A stretch of DNA of 64,000 nt from Methylomusa anaerophila (GTDB taxonomy: Bacteria; Bacillota; Negativicutes; Sporomusales; Sporomusaceae): NCBI RefSeq assembly GCF_003966895.1, contig NZ_AP018449.1:3799501-3863500 (forward strand), written 5' to 3'. Position 1 is the stretch's first letter, and every line of letters begins with the position of its first letter. A model generated the notes under the pieces. That model was given only the letters and a program-made list of their open reading frames with translations. It was not told the DNA's origin and searched no databases. Made by a program: the position numbers and the translations under genes. Shown here piece by piece: positions 19,909 to 28,184 of this stretch.

Positions 19909-20322
19909 ATGGAAATTATGGACGTATTGATACCATTATTGCTGATGGTTCTCTTATATGTCGTGCCCGAGCTTCTAAAGCGACGAAAAACCAAGGAATA
20001 CGAATATCCTGACATACCGGATACTCCGGATACTAAAATTCCGCCTGAAATGGCTAACACTCCAACCCCAATTCATAAAATGGAACAAGTTAATCAAGAA
20101 GAACCGGTTGGGGATTTAAGTGCCTATGCCAGCCATCCTTTTGCAGCCGCAAACAATATGCCTCCGCCGGTAAATATTCCGCAAGTTAGAGAAGTGATAT
20201 CGCCTTGGCGAGAAAAACTTACTTCGCAAACGATTGCAAACGGAATCATTTTCGCTGAAATCCTCCTGCCACCGCGAGCTTATCGCCCAATCTATCCTCG
20301 CAAGAATACCAAAGGCAAATGA
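19909..20322 (+). CDS. Unknown proline-rich membrane-anchored protein
   Basis: This 137-residue protein is not recognised. An N-terminal hydrophobic helix (VLIPLLLMVLLYVVPELL) is followed by a basic KRRKTKEYEY and a proline-rich stretch with a PDIPDTPDTK repeat. The tail (residues about 95-125) has SPWREKLTSQTIANGIIFAEILLPPRAYRP, which looks like a short conserved segment. It lies 16 bases after floA and before a terminator, so it may act with the NfeD/FloA pair; this is context only. Confidence 0.72.
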   Translation: MEIMDVLIPLLLMVLLYVVPELLKRRKTKEYEYPDIPDTPDTKIPPEMANTPTPIHKMEQVNQEEPVGDLSAYASHPFAAANNMPPPVNIPQVREVISPWREKLTSQTIANGIIFAEILLPPRAYRPIYPRKNTKGK

Positions 20323-20335
20323 ATAGGAAATACTA

Positions 20336-20373
20336 AATAAAACAGGAAAAATATATTCCTGTTTTATTTTTTA
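20336..20373 (+). terminator. Terminator after the nfeD-floA unit
   Basis: Arms AATAAAACAGGAA and TTCCTGTTTTATT (13 bp, 20336-20348 and 20356-20368) are followed by TTTT. Confidence 0.9.
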
Positions 20374-20446
20374 TGGTCCAGCGCACACTAATAATAATCG
20401 AAAATTGAATTTAGAAGCGGTTTTCTGCTAAGAGGGGGCAAAGCAT

Positions 20447-21964
20447 ATGGCACAACAACAATATAAAGGGCGTCTTACTTACGCCCAGGGTACGTATGTA
20501 GAATTTGTCGTTGCTCCTAATCAAGACGTTGATTTTGGTGATATTCTTGTAGTTGAAGGTAAAAATAATGATCGTTTTTATGTTCGCGCCTATGATTTCA
20601 AGGTTAAATCCCGTTGGTCAGGTATGAACGGGGTGAGTTATCTTATGAGCAAATTAGATGAAAATGGTCAAATTGTAAATCAAGAGGAATTAGACTTCTA
20701 TTTGGGAGGTAATCACACAGTCAAAATTGGTCTCGCAGAACAATTGTGTTATGCGGACCACAATGGTCAGTTATTTAATCCCAAGACCTGTCCGGATTTT
20801 TTTTGTGAAGTGAGAGGCTTAAGCTCTAAAGATACATCTTTATTGAAGGAAATGAAGGGTGACTTGGAAATAGGTTTTTTAAAAAGCGGTCGAACCGTAC
20901 TTGAACTGCCGGTAGGCATATTTGGCTCAAAGGCTATTACCGAGCATATCGGGATATTTGGAACTACCGGCTCAGGCAAAAGCAACCTTGTTAAAGTGTT
21001 GTCAAGCTCGATTATCGATAACGGCAATTACGGACTATTAATATTTGATGTTCACAACGAATACTATCGTGACTTATCCCAGCATCCTAAGTTTCATGAT
21101 CGGCTTGTGGTCTATAATACAAACCCCGAGTCGAGGCATAATGTGCGAAAACTGGCACTATATTGTGACGAGATTGAGCCGGAGGATATAACAGCCTGTG
21201 CTACTTTTACAGAGCCGCAATTAGATGCTATCTATAAATTGTCTTCCGTATGGCATGATCGATGGATGGAATGTGTTCTAAAATATGATACGCAAGATAT
21301 TATAGAAGAACTTCACGAATGTACGGGACAAAAGTTTCAGGCGAGAACAATCAGTAAAATTAAGAGCATTTGCTGGAATTTGGAACAGGAGCTGAATATT
21401 AGTGACACCCAACCAAATGAAAAAGCAAGTATTGCCATGCAAATGATGAAAGAATTAGAGGAAGGAAAAGTGGTCTTGGTTGAGCTTAAAAATATCTCAC
21501 CGGTTGGTGAACAAGCCCTGTCCACGTTACTATCAAAGAAACTATTGCAACATTATGCAGGAAAAACCGATTCCGAACGAAGTCATTTGAAGCCGGTTCT
21601 AATCGTTTTGGAAGAGGCACACAGATTTTTAGGCAAAAAAGAGTTAACATCGCAAAATGTATTTGCCCGTTTCGTAAGTGAAGCCCGCAAATTTAACTTA
21701 GGATTATGTGTAGTGGATCAACAGCCGCGTTTATTGGCGGATAAAGTATTATCCCAGCTCAATACGTTGTTCATTTTAGGACTGGCTTCCAAAGCCGATC
21801 GGTCAAAGTTAGAAGCTATGTGCCGCAAAGATATCTTGCAGCAACGCAATGAGATTAAAAATTTAGACTGCGGTGAATTAATCGTAGCCACAAATTACAT
21901 GCGGTTCGCAGCCCCGGTTAAGGTTCATAAATTTGATGAATTTTTGACGCGAAAATTTCAATAA
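20447..21964 (+). CDS. HerA-type FtsK-HerA superfamily ATPase
   Basis: This 505-residue ATPase starts with an N-terminal HAS-barrel-like segment (YAQGTYVEFVVAPNQDVDFGD). A Walker A motif, IFGTTGSGKSN, lies near residue 173 and a Walker B motif, VLIVLEEAHRF, near 386, followed by the arginine-finger region VSEARKFNLGLCVVDQQPR. HerA hexamers translocate on DNA and usually act with the NurA nuclease in end resection; other HerA-like ATPases pair with effector nucleases in phage defence. No nuclease gene adjoins here: terminators or intergenic gaps lie on both sides and yqfC follows. It is therefore an orphan whose partner, if any, is elsewhere. Confidence 0.85.
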   Translation: MAQQQYKGRLTYAQGTYVEFVVAPNQDVDFGDILVVEGKNNDRFYVRAYDFKVKSRWSGMNGVSYLMSKLDENGQIVNQEELDFYLGGNHTVKIGLAEQLCYADHNGQLFNPKTCPDFFCEVRGLSSKDTSLLKEMKGDLEIGFLKSGRTVLELPVGIFGSKAITEHIGIFGTTGSGKSNLVKVLSSSIIDNGNYGLLIFDVHNEYYRDLSQHPKFHDRLVVYNTNPESRHNVRKLALYCDEIEPEDITACATFTEPQLDAIYKLSSVWHDRWMECVLKYDTQDIIEELHECTGQKFQARTISKIKSICWNLEQELNISDTQPNEKASIAMQMMKELEEGKVVLVELKNISPVGEQALSTLLSKKLLQHYAGKTDSERSHLKPVLIVLEEAHRFLGKKELTSQNVFARFVSEARKFNLGLCVVDQQPRLLADKVLSQLNTLFILGLASKADRSKLEAMCRKDILQQRNEIKNLDCGELIVATNYMRFAAPVKVHKFDEFLTRKFQ

Positions 21965-22036
21965 GTTTATATAATCCCCCTTCATGTACTAAACCCGGTA
22001 GCCGGGCATACATTTGTATATGAGGGGGGATTTGTC

Positions 22037-22312
22037 ATGTTGCGTCGCAAAGGAAAATTACAAACACTCGCGCGACTGTTTGAAATTCCACAAGACATTG
22101 TATTGGATTTGCCGCGCATTACTATGCTTGGCAACAAACAGCTATTAGTAGAAAACCATAGAGGTATTATTGAGTATACCCCTTCGCTGTTGCGGGTTAA
22201 ATTTAACCAAGGAGAATTAGTAATCAAAGGCAGCGCCTTGTCTCTTAGCAGTTTTCAAACTGAGCAGATACTAGTCGAAGGTACGGTCAGGGAGGTTAAG
22301 TATGATATTTAA
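22037..22312 (+). CDS. yqfC: Sporulation protein YqfC
   Basis: This 91-residue protein of the YabP/YqfC family has the core LPRITMLGNKQLLVENHRGI and LVIKGSALSLSSFQTEQILVEG. In Bacillus, yqfC is expressed in the mother cell during sporulation. ATG 22037 follows GAGGGGGGAT. It overlaps yqfD by 11 bases, the conserved yqfC-yqfD pair. Confidence 0.93.
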   Translation: MLRRKGKLQTLARLFEIPQDIVLDLPRITMLGNKQLLVENHRGIIEYTPSLLRVKFNQGELVIKGSALSLSSFQTEQILVEGTVREVKYDI

Positions 22313-23516
22313 TTTCCGTTATCTGAAAGGCGCGGTAAAAATTCGAATCACTGGGCGTATGCCGGAAAGATTTATTAACTTATGTTTGGCAGAACGGATA
22401 TTTCTCTGGAATATTACTAAACGGAATGATGATTTAATAGCTTGGATTAGTTTGGATGATTTTTTTGCAATCCGGCCGCTGGTGAGAAAAAGTCAAACCC
22501 GAGTGCAAGTTGCATCATCATGGGGATTGCCATTTTTGATAAAACGGATAAAACAACGAAAAATGATGGTAGTTGGCGGACTTATATTTATATTATTGCT
22601 GCATGTTCTTTCTTCTTATATTTGGTTTATCGATATTACAGGATTAAAATATTTATCCAACGATAGAATAAGGGAAAGTATTTCAAAAAATGGCTTAAAA
22701 CCAGGAGCAATGAAAGAAAAAATCGATATTAAGCAAATTGAACGTGATATACTACTAAACATTCCTGAGGTGGCGTGGGTAGGTATCAATTTTACCGGCA
22801 CGCGTGCTGTGGTCGAAATAGTGGAAAAAACGCTGCCGAAACAAGAAAATAAGGCGCCTGCTCATATAATTGCCGCTAAGGATGGAGTTATAACTGACAT
22901 AATTGTTTTGGCTGGGCAACCGGCCGTAAAAAAGGGAGATACTATAAAAAAAGGGGACTTGCTGATAAAAGGATTCCCGGCTCAGTACATGGAGCCATCG
23001 CTGACTGGCGAAAAAACGGCTGCTATTCCTCAGGAACTTATTAAAGCTAAGGGCATTGTTAAAGCTAGAGTATGGTATGAAGGCTATGCCGAGGCCGAGC
23101 TCAATAAAAAGGTTTCGCGGCCAACCGGCAACCGGCAGGTTGCTGTAATGTTAAAAATCGGCCCCAATGAAATTATATTAAAAACTGTGCCTAATCCTCC
23201 TTTTGCCGAGTACGATACTGAGATCATACATAAACAGCTTCCCCTATGGAGGAATAGGGAATTCACTGTCGAATCAACTATTAAAATCTATCATGAAATT
23301 ACTTCAAATTTGATAGATAAATCATTTGAAGAGGCCCGGGATGAAGCTCAAACGGCAGCCATGCACATGGTACAAGGCTCGATACCGGAAGCGGCGCAAT
23401 TACTATCCCGCAATGTAGAAGTATTAAATCTAGCGGAACAAAATATTGTTAGGGTAAAGGTTAGTGTTGAAACTTTGGAAGATATTACGGAAACAATGTA
23501 TTTAACACAACAGTAA
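22302..23516 (+). CDS. yqfD: Sporulation protein YqfD
   Basis: This 404-residue sporulation membrane protein has one transmembrane helix near residues 90-108 (MVVGGLIFILLLHVLSSYIWF), followed by a POTRA/FtsQ-like segment (ITGLKYLSNDRIRESISKNG) and the long YqfD domain. In Bacillus, mutants are impaired in sporulation; the mechanism is unclear. The start codon lies inside the end of yqfC, which implies translational coupling. Confidence 0.93.
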   Translation: MIFNFRYLKGAVKIRITGRMPERFINLCLAERIFLWNITKRNDDLIAWISLDDFFAIRPLVRKSQTRVQVASSWGLPFLIKRIKQRKMMVVGGLIFILLLHVLSSYIWFIDITGLKYLSNDRIRESISKNGLKPGAMKEKIDIKQIERDILLNIPEVAWVGINFTGTRAVVEIVEKTLPKQENKAPAHIIAAKDGVITDIIVLAGQPAVKKGDTIKKGDLLIKGFPAQYMEPSLTGEKTAAIPQELIKAKGIVKARVWYEGYAEAELNKKVSRPTGNRQVAVMLKIGPNEIILKTVPNPPFAEYDTEIIHKQLPLWRNREFTVESTIKIYHEITSNLIDKSFEEARDEAQTAAMHMVQGSIPEAAQLLSRNVEVLNLAEQNIVRVKVSVETLEDITETMYLTQQ

Positions 23517-23547
23517 AATGTGTAGAATATAGGGAGGCTTTGTCTTT

Positions 23548-24498
23548 TTGGAAAAACGCATCAACTTTAGTGACACAGCAGAGACGGTTGCGATTCTGGG
23601 ACGAAACGACGAAAATCTTAGAATCATTAGGGAACAGTTCGAAGCTAAAGCTACCGCCCGTGGAAATGATTTGATTATCGAAGGACAGCTACCCGAAATT
23701 GATAAAATACACCGATTGTTTTCGGAATTAATATACTTGTATCGTGAAGGTAATCCAGTTACTATTCATGATGTCCGTTATAGTATCAAAATGGTTAAGG
23801 ATGGTCGAGAAGAATTTCTCCACCAAATGTTTGCCGATACTTTTCTTGTGAATGCCAGAGGTCGTCATATTAAGCCTAAGACATTGGGACAGCGTCTTTA
23901 TCTGGAAGCCATCCGCAACAATTACATCACCTTTGGTATAGGGCCTGCCGGCACTGGGAAAACTTATCTTGCCGTCGCAATGGCAGTTTTTTCCTTAAAA
24001 AATAAGTTGGCCGAGAGAATCATATTAACCCGGCCCGCCGTAGAAGCCGGGGAAAAACTTGGTTTTTTGCCTGGAGACCTGCAGGAAAAAGTTGACCCAT
24101 ATTTGAGACCATTATATGATGCGATGTATGATATTCTCGGAGTGGACACCGTAACCAAATATATGACAAAAAATATTATTGAAGTTGCTCCCCTGGCCTA
24201 CATGCGCGGCCGAACCCTCGATGATTCTTTTATAATTTTGGATGAAGCCCAAAATACGACAATGGAGCAGATGAAAATGTTTTTGACCCGGCTTGGTTTT
24301 GGTTCGAAAATGGTTATTACCGGCGACATCACCCAGATTGATTTGCCCCATGGATCTGTATCAGGGTTGAAACAAGCTCAATCTGTTTTAAGTGACATAC
24401 GTGGTATTGAAATTAAGTGCTTTGATGAAAGTGATGTTGTCCGTCATGAAATTGTCAGCAAGATTATAAAAGCATACGAACGGTTTGAGCAGTCGTAA
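23548..24498 (+). CDS. phoH: PhoH-family ATPase
   Basis: This 316-residue PhoH-like protein (YqfE/PhoL type) has an N-terminal KH-like segment and a Walker A motif, GIGPAGTGKTYLA, near residue 131. A Walker B with DEAQN near 230 and ITGDITQID follow. The family is related to superfamily I helicases and is linked to RNA metabolism with YbeY and Era, both encoded downstream here. It starts at TTG 23548 behind AGGGAGG. A repeat element separates it from yqfF. Confidence 0.94.
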   Translation: MEKRINFSDTAETVAILGRNDENLRIIREQFEAKATARGNDLIIEGQLPEIDKIHRLFSELIYLYREGNPVTIHDVRYSIKMVKDGREEFLHQMFADTFLVNARGRHIKPKTLGQRLYLEAIRNNYITFGIGPAGTGKTYLAVAMAVFSLKNKLAERIILTRPAVEAGEKLGFLPGDLQEKVDPYLRPLYDAMYDILGVDTVTKYMTKNIIEVAPLAYMRGRTLDDSFIILDEAQNTTMEQMKMFLTRLGFGSKMVITGDITQIDLPHGSVSGLKQAQSVLSDIRGIEIKCFDESDVVRHEIVSKIIKAYERFEQS

Positions 24499-24505
24499 CT
24501 GTTCT

Positions 24506-24650
24506 CTTTAGGTAGGGAACTGCTTATAAACCGCCATCTGCGTCGTTGCTTCTGCGGTCCTCACTCCAACGTACTTCCCCAGTACGCTTCCGCTCCGGTC
24601 CTCGTCGCGCCTAGCATCTAACGATTTCTAAGCAGTTCGGGCATTTGATA
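24506..24650 (-). repeat. Dispersed structured repeat, copy R1
   Basis: This element of about 145 bases is the reverse complement of 39861-40005, at roughly 85-90 percent identity by eye. On the minus strand it runs from TATCAAATGC to the conserved TTATAAGCAGTTCCC end. It has short terminal inverted repeats (GAACTGCTTA with one or two differing bases after it), a central hairpin (CGTACT...AGTACG) and two copies of GAGGACCG. It contains no reading frame, and it separates phoH from yqfF within a run of co-oriented genes. A MITE- or REP-like non-autonomous element is the likely class. Confidence 0.8.
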
Positions 24651-24708
24651 AGCTGGCGGATACGAGTAGAAAAAAATAAATCTCTGTATTTGGAGATGAA
24701 CAATATAT

Positions 24709-26901
24709 ATGATATCGGCAAATAACAAACTGCGGAATTTTTTCACCCGGCTGGCGAGCGTGTATACCCGGCCGCTGGTACGCCGCATTGTACTTGCTTT
24801 GGCATTTTTTGTCCTCTACACGATAACTTTATCGACAGATTTTATCCCCGACAAAGTTTCGTTGCAGGTCGGCCAGGTTAGCGACCGAGACGTTATAGCA
24901 CCGCGAACCGTTTCTTATATTGATACTGCTAAAACTAAACAGCTGGAAGCAGAAGTTTTGGCTAGTATAGCTAACGTATATGATCTAGATGTTGCAGTAA
25001 TGACCAAGGTGGAAGTAGAAATAAAGACTATCTTTCGGGCTGCTCAGCAGGTTATAACAGATAAAAACCTTGATTCGACTGAAAGAAAATTGGACAAATT
25101 AGACAAAGACTTGACAGAATTGAAAATTTCCTTACCCAGTAACGTTTTATCCGATTTAATTACTCTTGATGAAGCTACTCTTCCCCCAGCCGAAGAGTAT
25201 GTAAAAAGTGCATTGCGCAAACATTTGCAGCGCGGTATTCACGAAGACGAGTTGGATATTGCCAGAAAACAAATTGTAGTAGAAACTGAGGAACTTGGCT
25301 TAGGCAATAATACTGAAGCTGTTGTGGCCGGTATCGCACAAAAACTGCTAAGGCCCAATTTTATTTTAAACGCACGCGAGACTGAAAAACGAAAACAAGC
25401 TGCCTTAGCTACGATTGAGCCTGTCCGTCAAACTGTAAAAAAAGGGCAGGTGCTTGTAAGGCGAGGCGATGTGATTACACCTGAGCGAATTAACGTTATG
25501 AACGAACTCGGATTATACGCGGGCAACGTAAATGAGATGCGAATATTAGGGTTGGCAATATTCGTGCTGTTAGCCATGATAATAGCATTGGGCTATTTGT
25601 ATAAATTTGCCGGGTTTGTCTATGGAAATGACATGTATCTTGTACTTTTAGGATTAATTATTCTTGTAACCTTACTATTGGGTAAAGCAGCCCATTACTA
25701 CTCGGACTTTGCCGCCCCGATCGCGGCTGGCGCATTATTAACCGCAATCCTTATCGATACACGAGTAGCTTTATTAATGGGCGTTATTGTGGCGATGCTG
25801 TTTGGCGTTATTGTTGATCATGATTTTCGTGCAGTGGCCGTAGCTTTAACTGGCAGTTTGGCCGGAGTATATAGTGTCACCAAAAAGGCCCATGGCTACA
25901 GTCTAACCAGAGCCGGGATTTGGATAGCTGCAATCAATTTTCTGGTTATTAGCTCAACTGGTTTTATTGAGGAAATTGATAATAGGGAAGTGCTCTTCCA
26001 GGCAATACTGGGTATTTTTAACGGTATTGCTGCTGCCATTATCACTACCGGAATTCTTCCTTACCTGGAACATGCTTTTAACCTTACTAGTTCAGTCAAA
26101 CTCTTGGATTTGGCGAGGCCCAATCATCCGCTGCTTCAGCGGCTTCTCCTCGACGCACCCGGAACCTACCACCACAGTATCTTGGTTGGGAACCTGGCGG
26201 AAACTGCGGCTGTTGCCATTGGCGCCGACCCCGTGACTGTTAGAGTGGGGGCATATTATCATGACATTGGTAAAATCAAGCGGCCCTATTTCTTTGGGGA
26301 AAACCAAGTTGACAATGAAAATCCGCATGACAAAATCGCCCCATCGCTAAGCACGTTGATCGTAACTTCTCATATAAAAGACGGGCTGGACCTATGCCGT
26401 GACTATAAACTGCCACAGGTCATTACCGATATTATTCAACAACATCATGGAACTACGCTGGTATCTTACTTTTATAAACGGGCCACTGAGAACGAACATG
26501 GAGAATGTATAATTGAAGCGGACTTTAGATATGAAGGGCCTCGACCACAAAGCAAAGAAGTTGCTTTGGTAATGCTGGCGGATGCTTGTGAAGCGGCTGT
26601 GCGCTCAATTAGCAAGCCCAATGTGAACCGTATTGAAGGAATGGTACGAAAAATTATTCGCGAACGGCTTCATGACGGACAGCTCGATGATTGTAATTTG
26701 ACTTTAAAAGATCTCAATGTCATAGGTGATGTGTATATTCGTCTATTATCCAGCATGTTTCATACCCGCATTGAGTATCCGGATGCTCTAAAAGAGCTAG
26801 AGAGGAAGAAATTGAAAAATGGAAACGCTAATCGACAATGTGCAGAAAAAGATGACAATAACGGAACAAATGACCCAAACAGTGCGGGCAGTAGTAAATA
26901 A
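24709..26901 (+). CDS. pgpH: 7TM-HD cyclic-di-AMP phosphodiesterase (YqfF/PgpH)
   Basis: This 730-residue membrane protein starts with one transmembrane helix (residues about 25-43). A large extracellular 7TM-7TMR_HD domain follows, then seven membrane helices (about 280-470) and a cytosolic HD domain with YHHSILVGNLAE and YHDIGKIKRPYFF near residue 515. Members hydrolyse c-di-AMP to pApA. The N-terminus starts at ATG 24709 after GGAGATG. The C-terminal 27 codons overlap the start of ybeY. A c-di-AMP riboswitch lies elsewhere in this window (55664-55806), so this second messenger is certainly used. Confidence 0.94.
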   Translation: MISANNKLRNFFTRLASVYTRPLVRRIVLALAFFVLYTITLSTDFIPDKVSLQVGQVSDRDVIAPRTVSYIDTAKTKQLEAEVLASIANVYDLDVAVMTKVEVEIKTIFRAAQQVITDKNLDSTERKLDKLDKDLTELKISLPSNVLSDLITLDEATLPPAEEYVKSALRKHLQRGIHEDELDIARKQIVVETEELGLGNNTEAVVAGIAQKLLRPNFILNARETEKRKQAALATIEPVRQTVKKGQVLVRRGDVITPERINVMNELGLYAGNVNEMRILGLAIFVLLAMIIALGYLYKFAGFVYGNDMYLVLLGLIILVTLLLGKAAHYYSDFAAPIAAGALLTAILIDTRVALLMGVIVAMLFGVIVDHDFRAVAVALTGSLAGVYSVTKKAHGYSLTRAGIWIAAINFLVISSTGFIEEIDNREVLFQAILGIFNGIAAAIITTGILPYLEHAFNLTSSVKLLDLARPNHPLLQRLLLDAPGTYHHSILVGNLAETAAVAIGADPVTVRVGAYYHDIGKIKRPYFFGENQVDNENPHDKIAPSLSTLIVTSHIKDGLDLCRDYKLPQVITDIIQQHHGTTLVSYFYKRATENEHGECIIEADFRYEGPRPQSKEVALVMLADACEAAVRSISKPNVNRIEGMVRKIIRERLHDGQLDDCNLTLKDLNVIGDVYIRLLSSMFHTRIEYPDALKELERKKLKNGNANRQCAEKDDNNGTNDPNSAGSSK

Positions 26902-27304
26902 ATCCGCACAAGTTTACGGACTGGAAGAAAAGGCCGAAGTTGGGCTGATTTTTGCAGACGACGAATACATCCGAAAATTGAATTTTGAATATCGCGACAA
27001 GGATTGTTCCACGGACGTATTATCCTTTGCATTGAATGACCATATCGACCACGATACGGAACCGGAAATCCTTGGCAACCCCCCGGGAATGGAAATACTG
27101 CTGGGAGATATTGTAATCTCTCTCGAGACTGCCGCTCGTCAAGCTGAAGAGTTTGGCCATAGTATGGAACGGGAACTGGCTTACCTAACAATTCACGGCA
27201 TGCTTCATTTGCTGGGTTACGATCACGAGGATGAAGCAGAACGGGCAGACATGCGCAAGGAGGAAGAGCATGTTTTGTCTCTGCTTGGAATTACCAGAGG
27301 CTAA
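26819..27304 (+). CDS. ybeY: Endoribonuclease / rRNA maturation factor YbeY
   Basis: This 161-residue protein has the zinc motif H-x3-H-x5-H (HGMLHLLGYDH) near residues 121-131 and the preceding STDVLSF and LGDIVIS blocks. YbeY is needed for 16S rRNA 3'-end maturation and ribosome quality control. The start at ATG 26819 gives METLIDN, matching the family opening, which forces an 83-base overlap with the end of yqfF. That overlap is unusually long but supported by homology. Confidence 0.94.
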   Translation: METLIDNVQKKMTITEQMTQTVRAVVNKSAQVYGLEEKAEVGLIFADDEYIRKLNFEYRDKDCSTDVLSFALNDHIDHDTEPEILGNPPGMEILLGDIVISLETAARQAEEFGHSMERELAYLTIHGMLHLLGYDHEDEAERADMRKEEEHVLSLLGITRG

Positions 27305-27319
27305 CGTGTTGTATTCGCC

Positions 27320-27667
27320 ATGAGATTTATCCTATCATTGCGACATGCTCTGCGGGGGATTTTATTTAGTGTGCTAACAGAGCGGCACATGCGATTTCAT
27401 CTATTTGCTGCTGCGTGCGTTATACTACTGGCTTGGAAAGTCGGTCTGAACAGCATTGAATATGCCATTTTAGCCGTCACAATAGCAGGTGTATTGGTTG
27501 CGGAGTTATTTAATACTGCTTTAGAAGCAATCGTTGATAAGGTTTCGCCAGAATATCATCCTTTGGCCAAAATTGCCAAGGATGTAGCCGCCGGGGCTGT
27601 TTTGGCAAGCGTGTTCAATTCTTTGGTTGTTGGGTATCTCCTGTTTTTTCATAGATTATTTGGCTAG
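27320..27667 (+). CDS. dgkA: Diacylglycerol/undecaprenol kinase
   Basis: This 115-residue integral membrane kinase has three helices and the family motif VAELFNTALEAIVDKV, followed by AKDVAAGAVL. Firmicute members phosphorylate undecaprenol to supply the lipid carrier for wall synthesis. It sits in the conserved ybeY-dgkA-cdd-era order. It is followed by an imperfect hairpin (GAGGCTGGTT with AACCAGCCCAGCCTC, 27668-27713) that may attenuate transcription. Confidence 0.94.
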   Translation: MRFILSLRHALRGILFSVLTERHMRFHLFAAACVILLAWKVGLNSIEYAILAVTIAGVLVAELFNTALEAIVDKVSPEYHPLAKIAKDVAAGAVLASVFNSLVVGYLLFFHRLFG

Positions 27668-27736
27668 AGGCTGGTTGAAAACGCTCATCTGCTTTGTGAA
27701 CCAGCCCAGCCTCTATAAAATTATAAAATTGAGGTT

Positions 27737-27756
27737 GCGTGTTTTTTAAAACACGC
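27737..27756 (+). promoter_or_regulatory. Small perfect hairpin before cdd
   Basis: GCGTGTTTT and AAAACACGC (9-bp arms, 2-base spacer) end 8 bases before the cdd ribosome-binding site. It may be a weak terminator or a leader structure affecting cdd translation; no other signal supports either role. Confidence 0.4.
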
Positions 27757-27774
27757 TCTAATGGGGAGGACAAA

Positions 27775-28182
27775 ATGGACAAAGTGGTGAAAGAGCTTCT
27801 TGAAGCGGCGCTTCTTGCCCGTAAAAAAGCTTATGCCCCTTATTCTAATTTTAAAGTAGGGGCCGCCGTGCTGGGAAAAAACGATAAGATTTACGGCGGC
27901 TGCAATATAGAGAATGCTTCCTTTGGTTTATCCAATTGCGCCGAGCGCACTGCCATCTTTAAAGCAGTTTCTGAAGGAGAAAAAGAAATTATAGCTTTAG
28001 CTGTGGTTGCTAATACGACGGAACCGGTATCTCCCTGCGGAGCCTGCCTTCAAGTTATGTCTGAATTTGGCATAAAGAGAATCATCCTTGGCAATACTCA
28101 GAGAGAATGGCGCGAAACTACCATTCGTGAACTGTTGCCGGATAGCTTTACCAAAACGGATTTAGTTAGTGGTGGTGATTAA
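27775..28182 (+). CDS. cdd: Cytidine deaminase
   Basis: This 135-residue enzyme of the homotetrameric type has the zinc-binding and catalytic motifs NCAERTAIF (Cys and Glu) and SPCGACLQVM (two Cys). It deaminates cytidine and deoxycytidine to uridine in pyrimidine salvage. ATG 27775 follows GGGGAGGA closely; the frame is open upstream but has no better start. era follows 2 bases later. Confidence 0.96.
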   Translation: MDKVVKELLEAALLARKKAYAPYSNFKVGAAVLGKNDKIYGGCNIENASFGLSNCAERTAIFKAVSEGEKEIIALAVVANTTEPVSPCGACLQVMSEFGIKRIILGNTQREWRETTIRELLPDSFTKTDLVSGGD

Positions 28183-28184
28183 AA

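Noticed and set aside
20447..21964. HerA-based defence system
   Set aside because: No NurA, Sir2, DUF4297 or other effector gene adjoins; neighbours are sporulation and housekeeping genes, so a defence call is unsupported.
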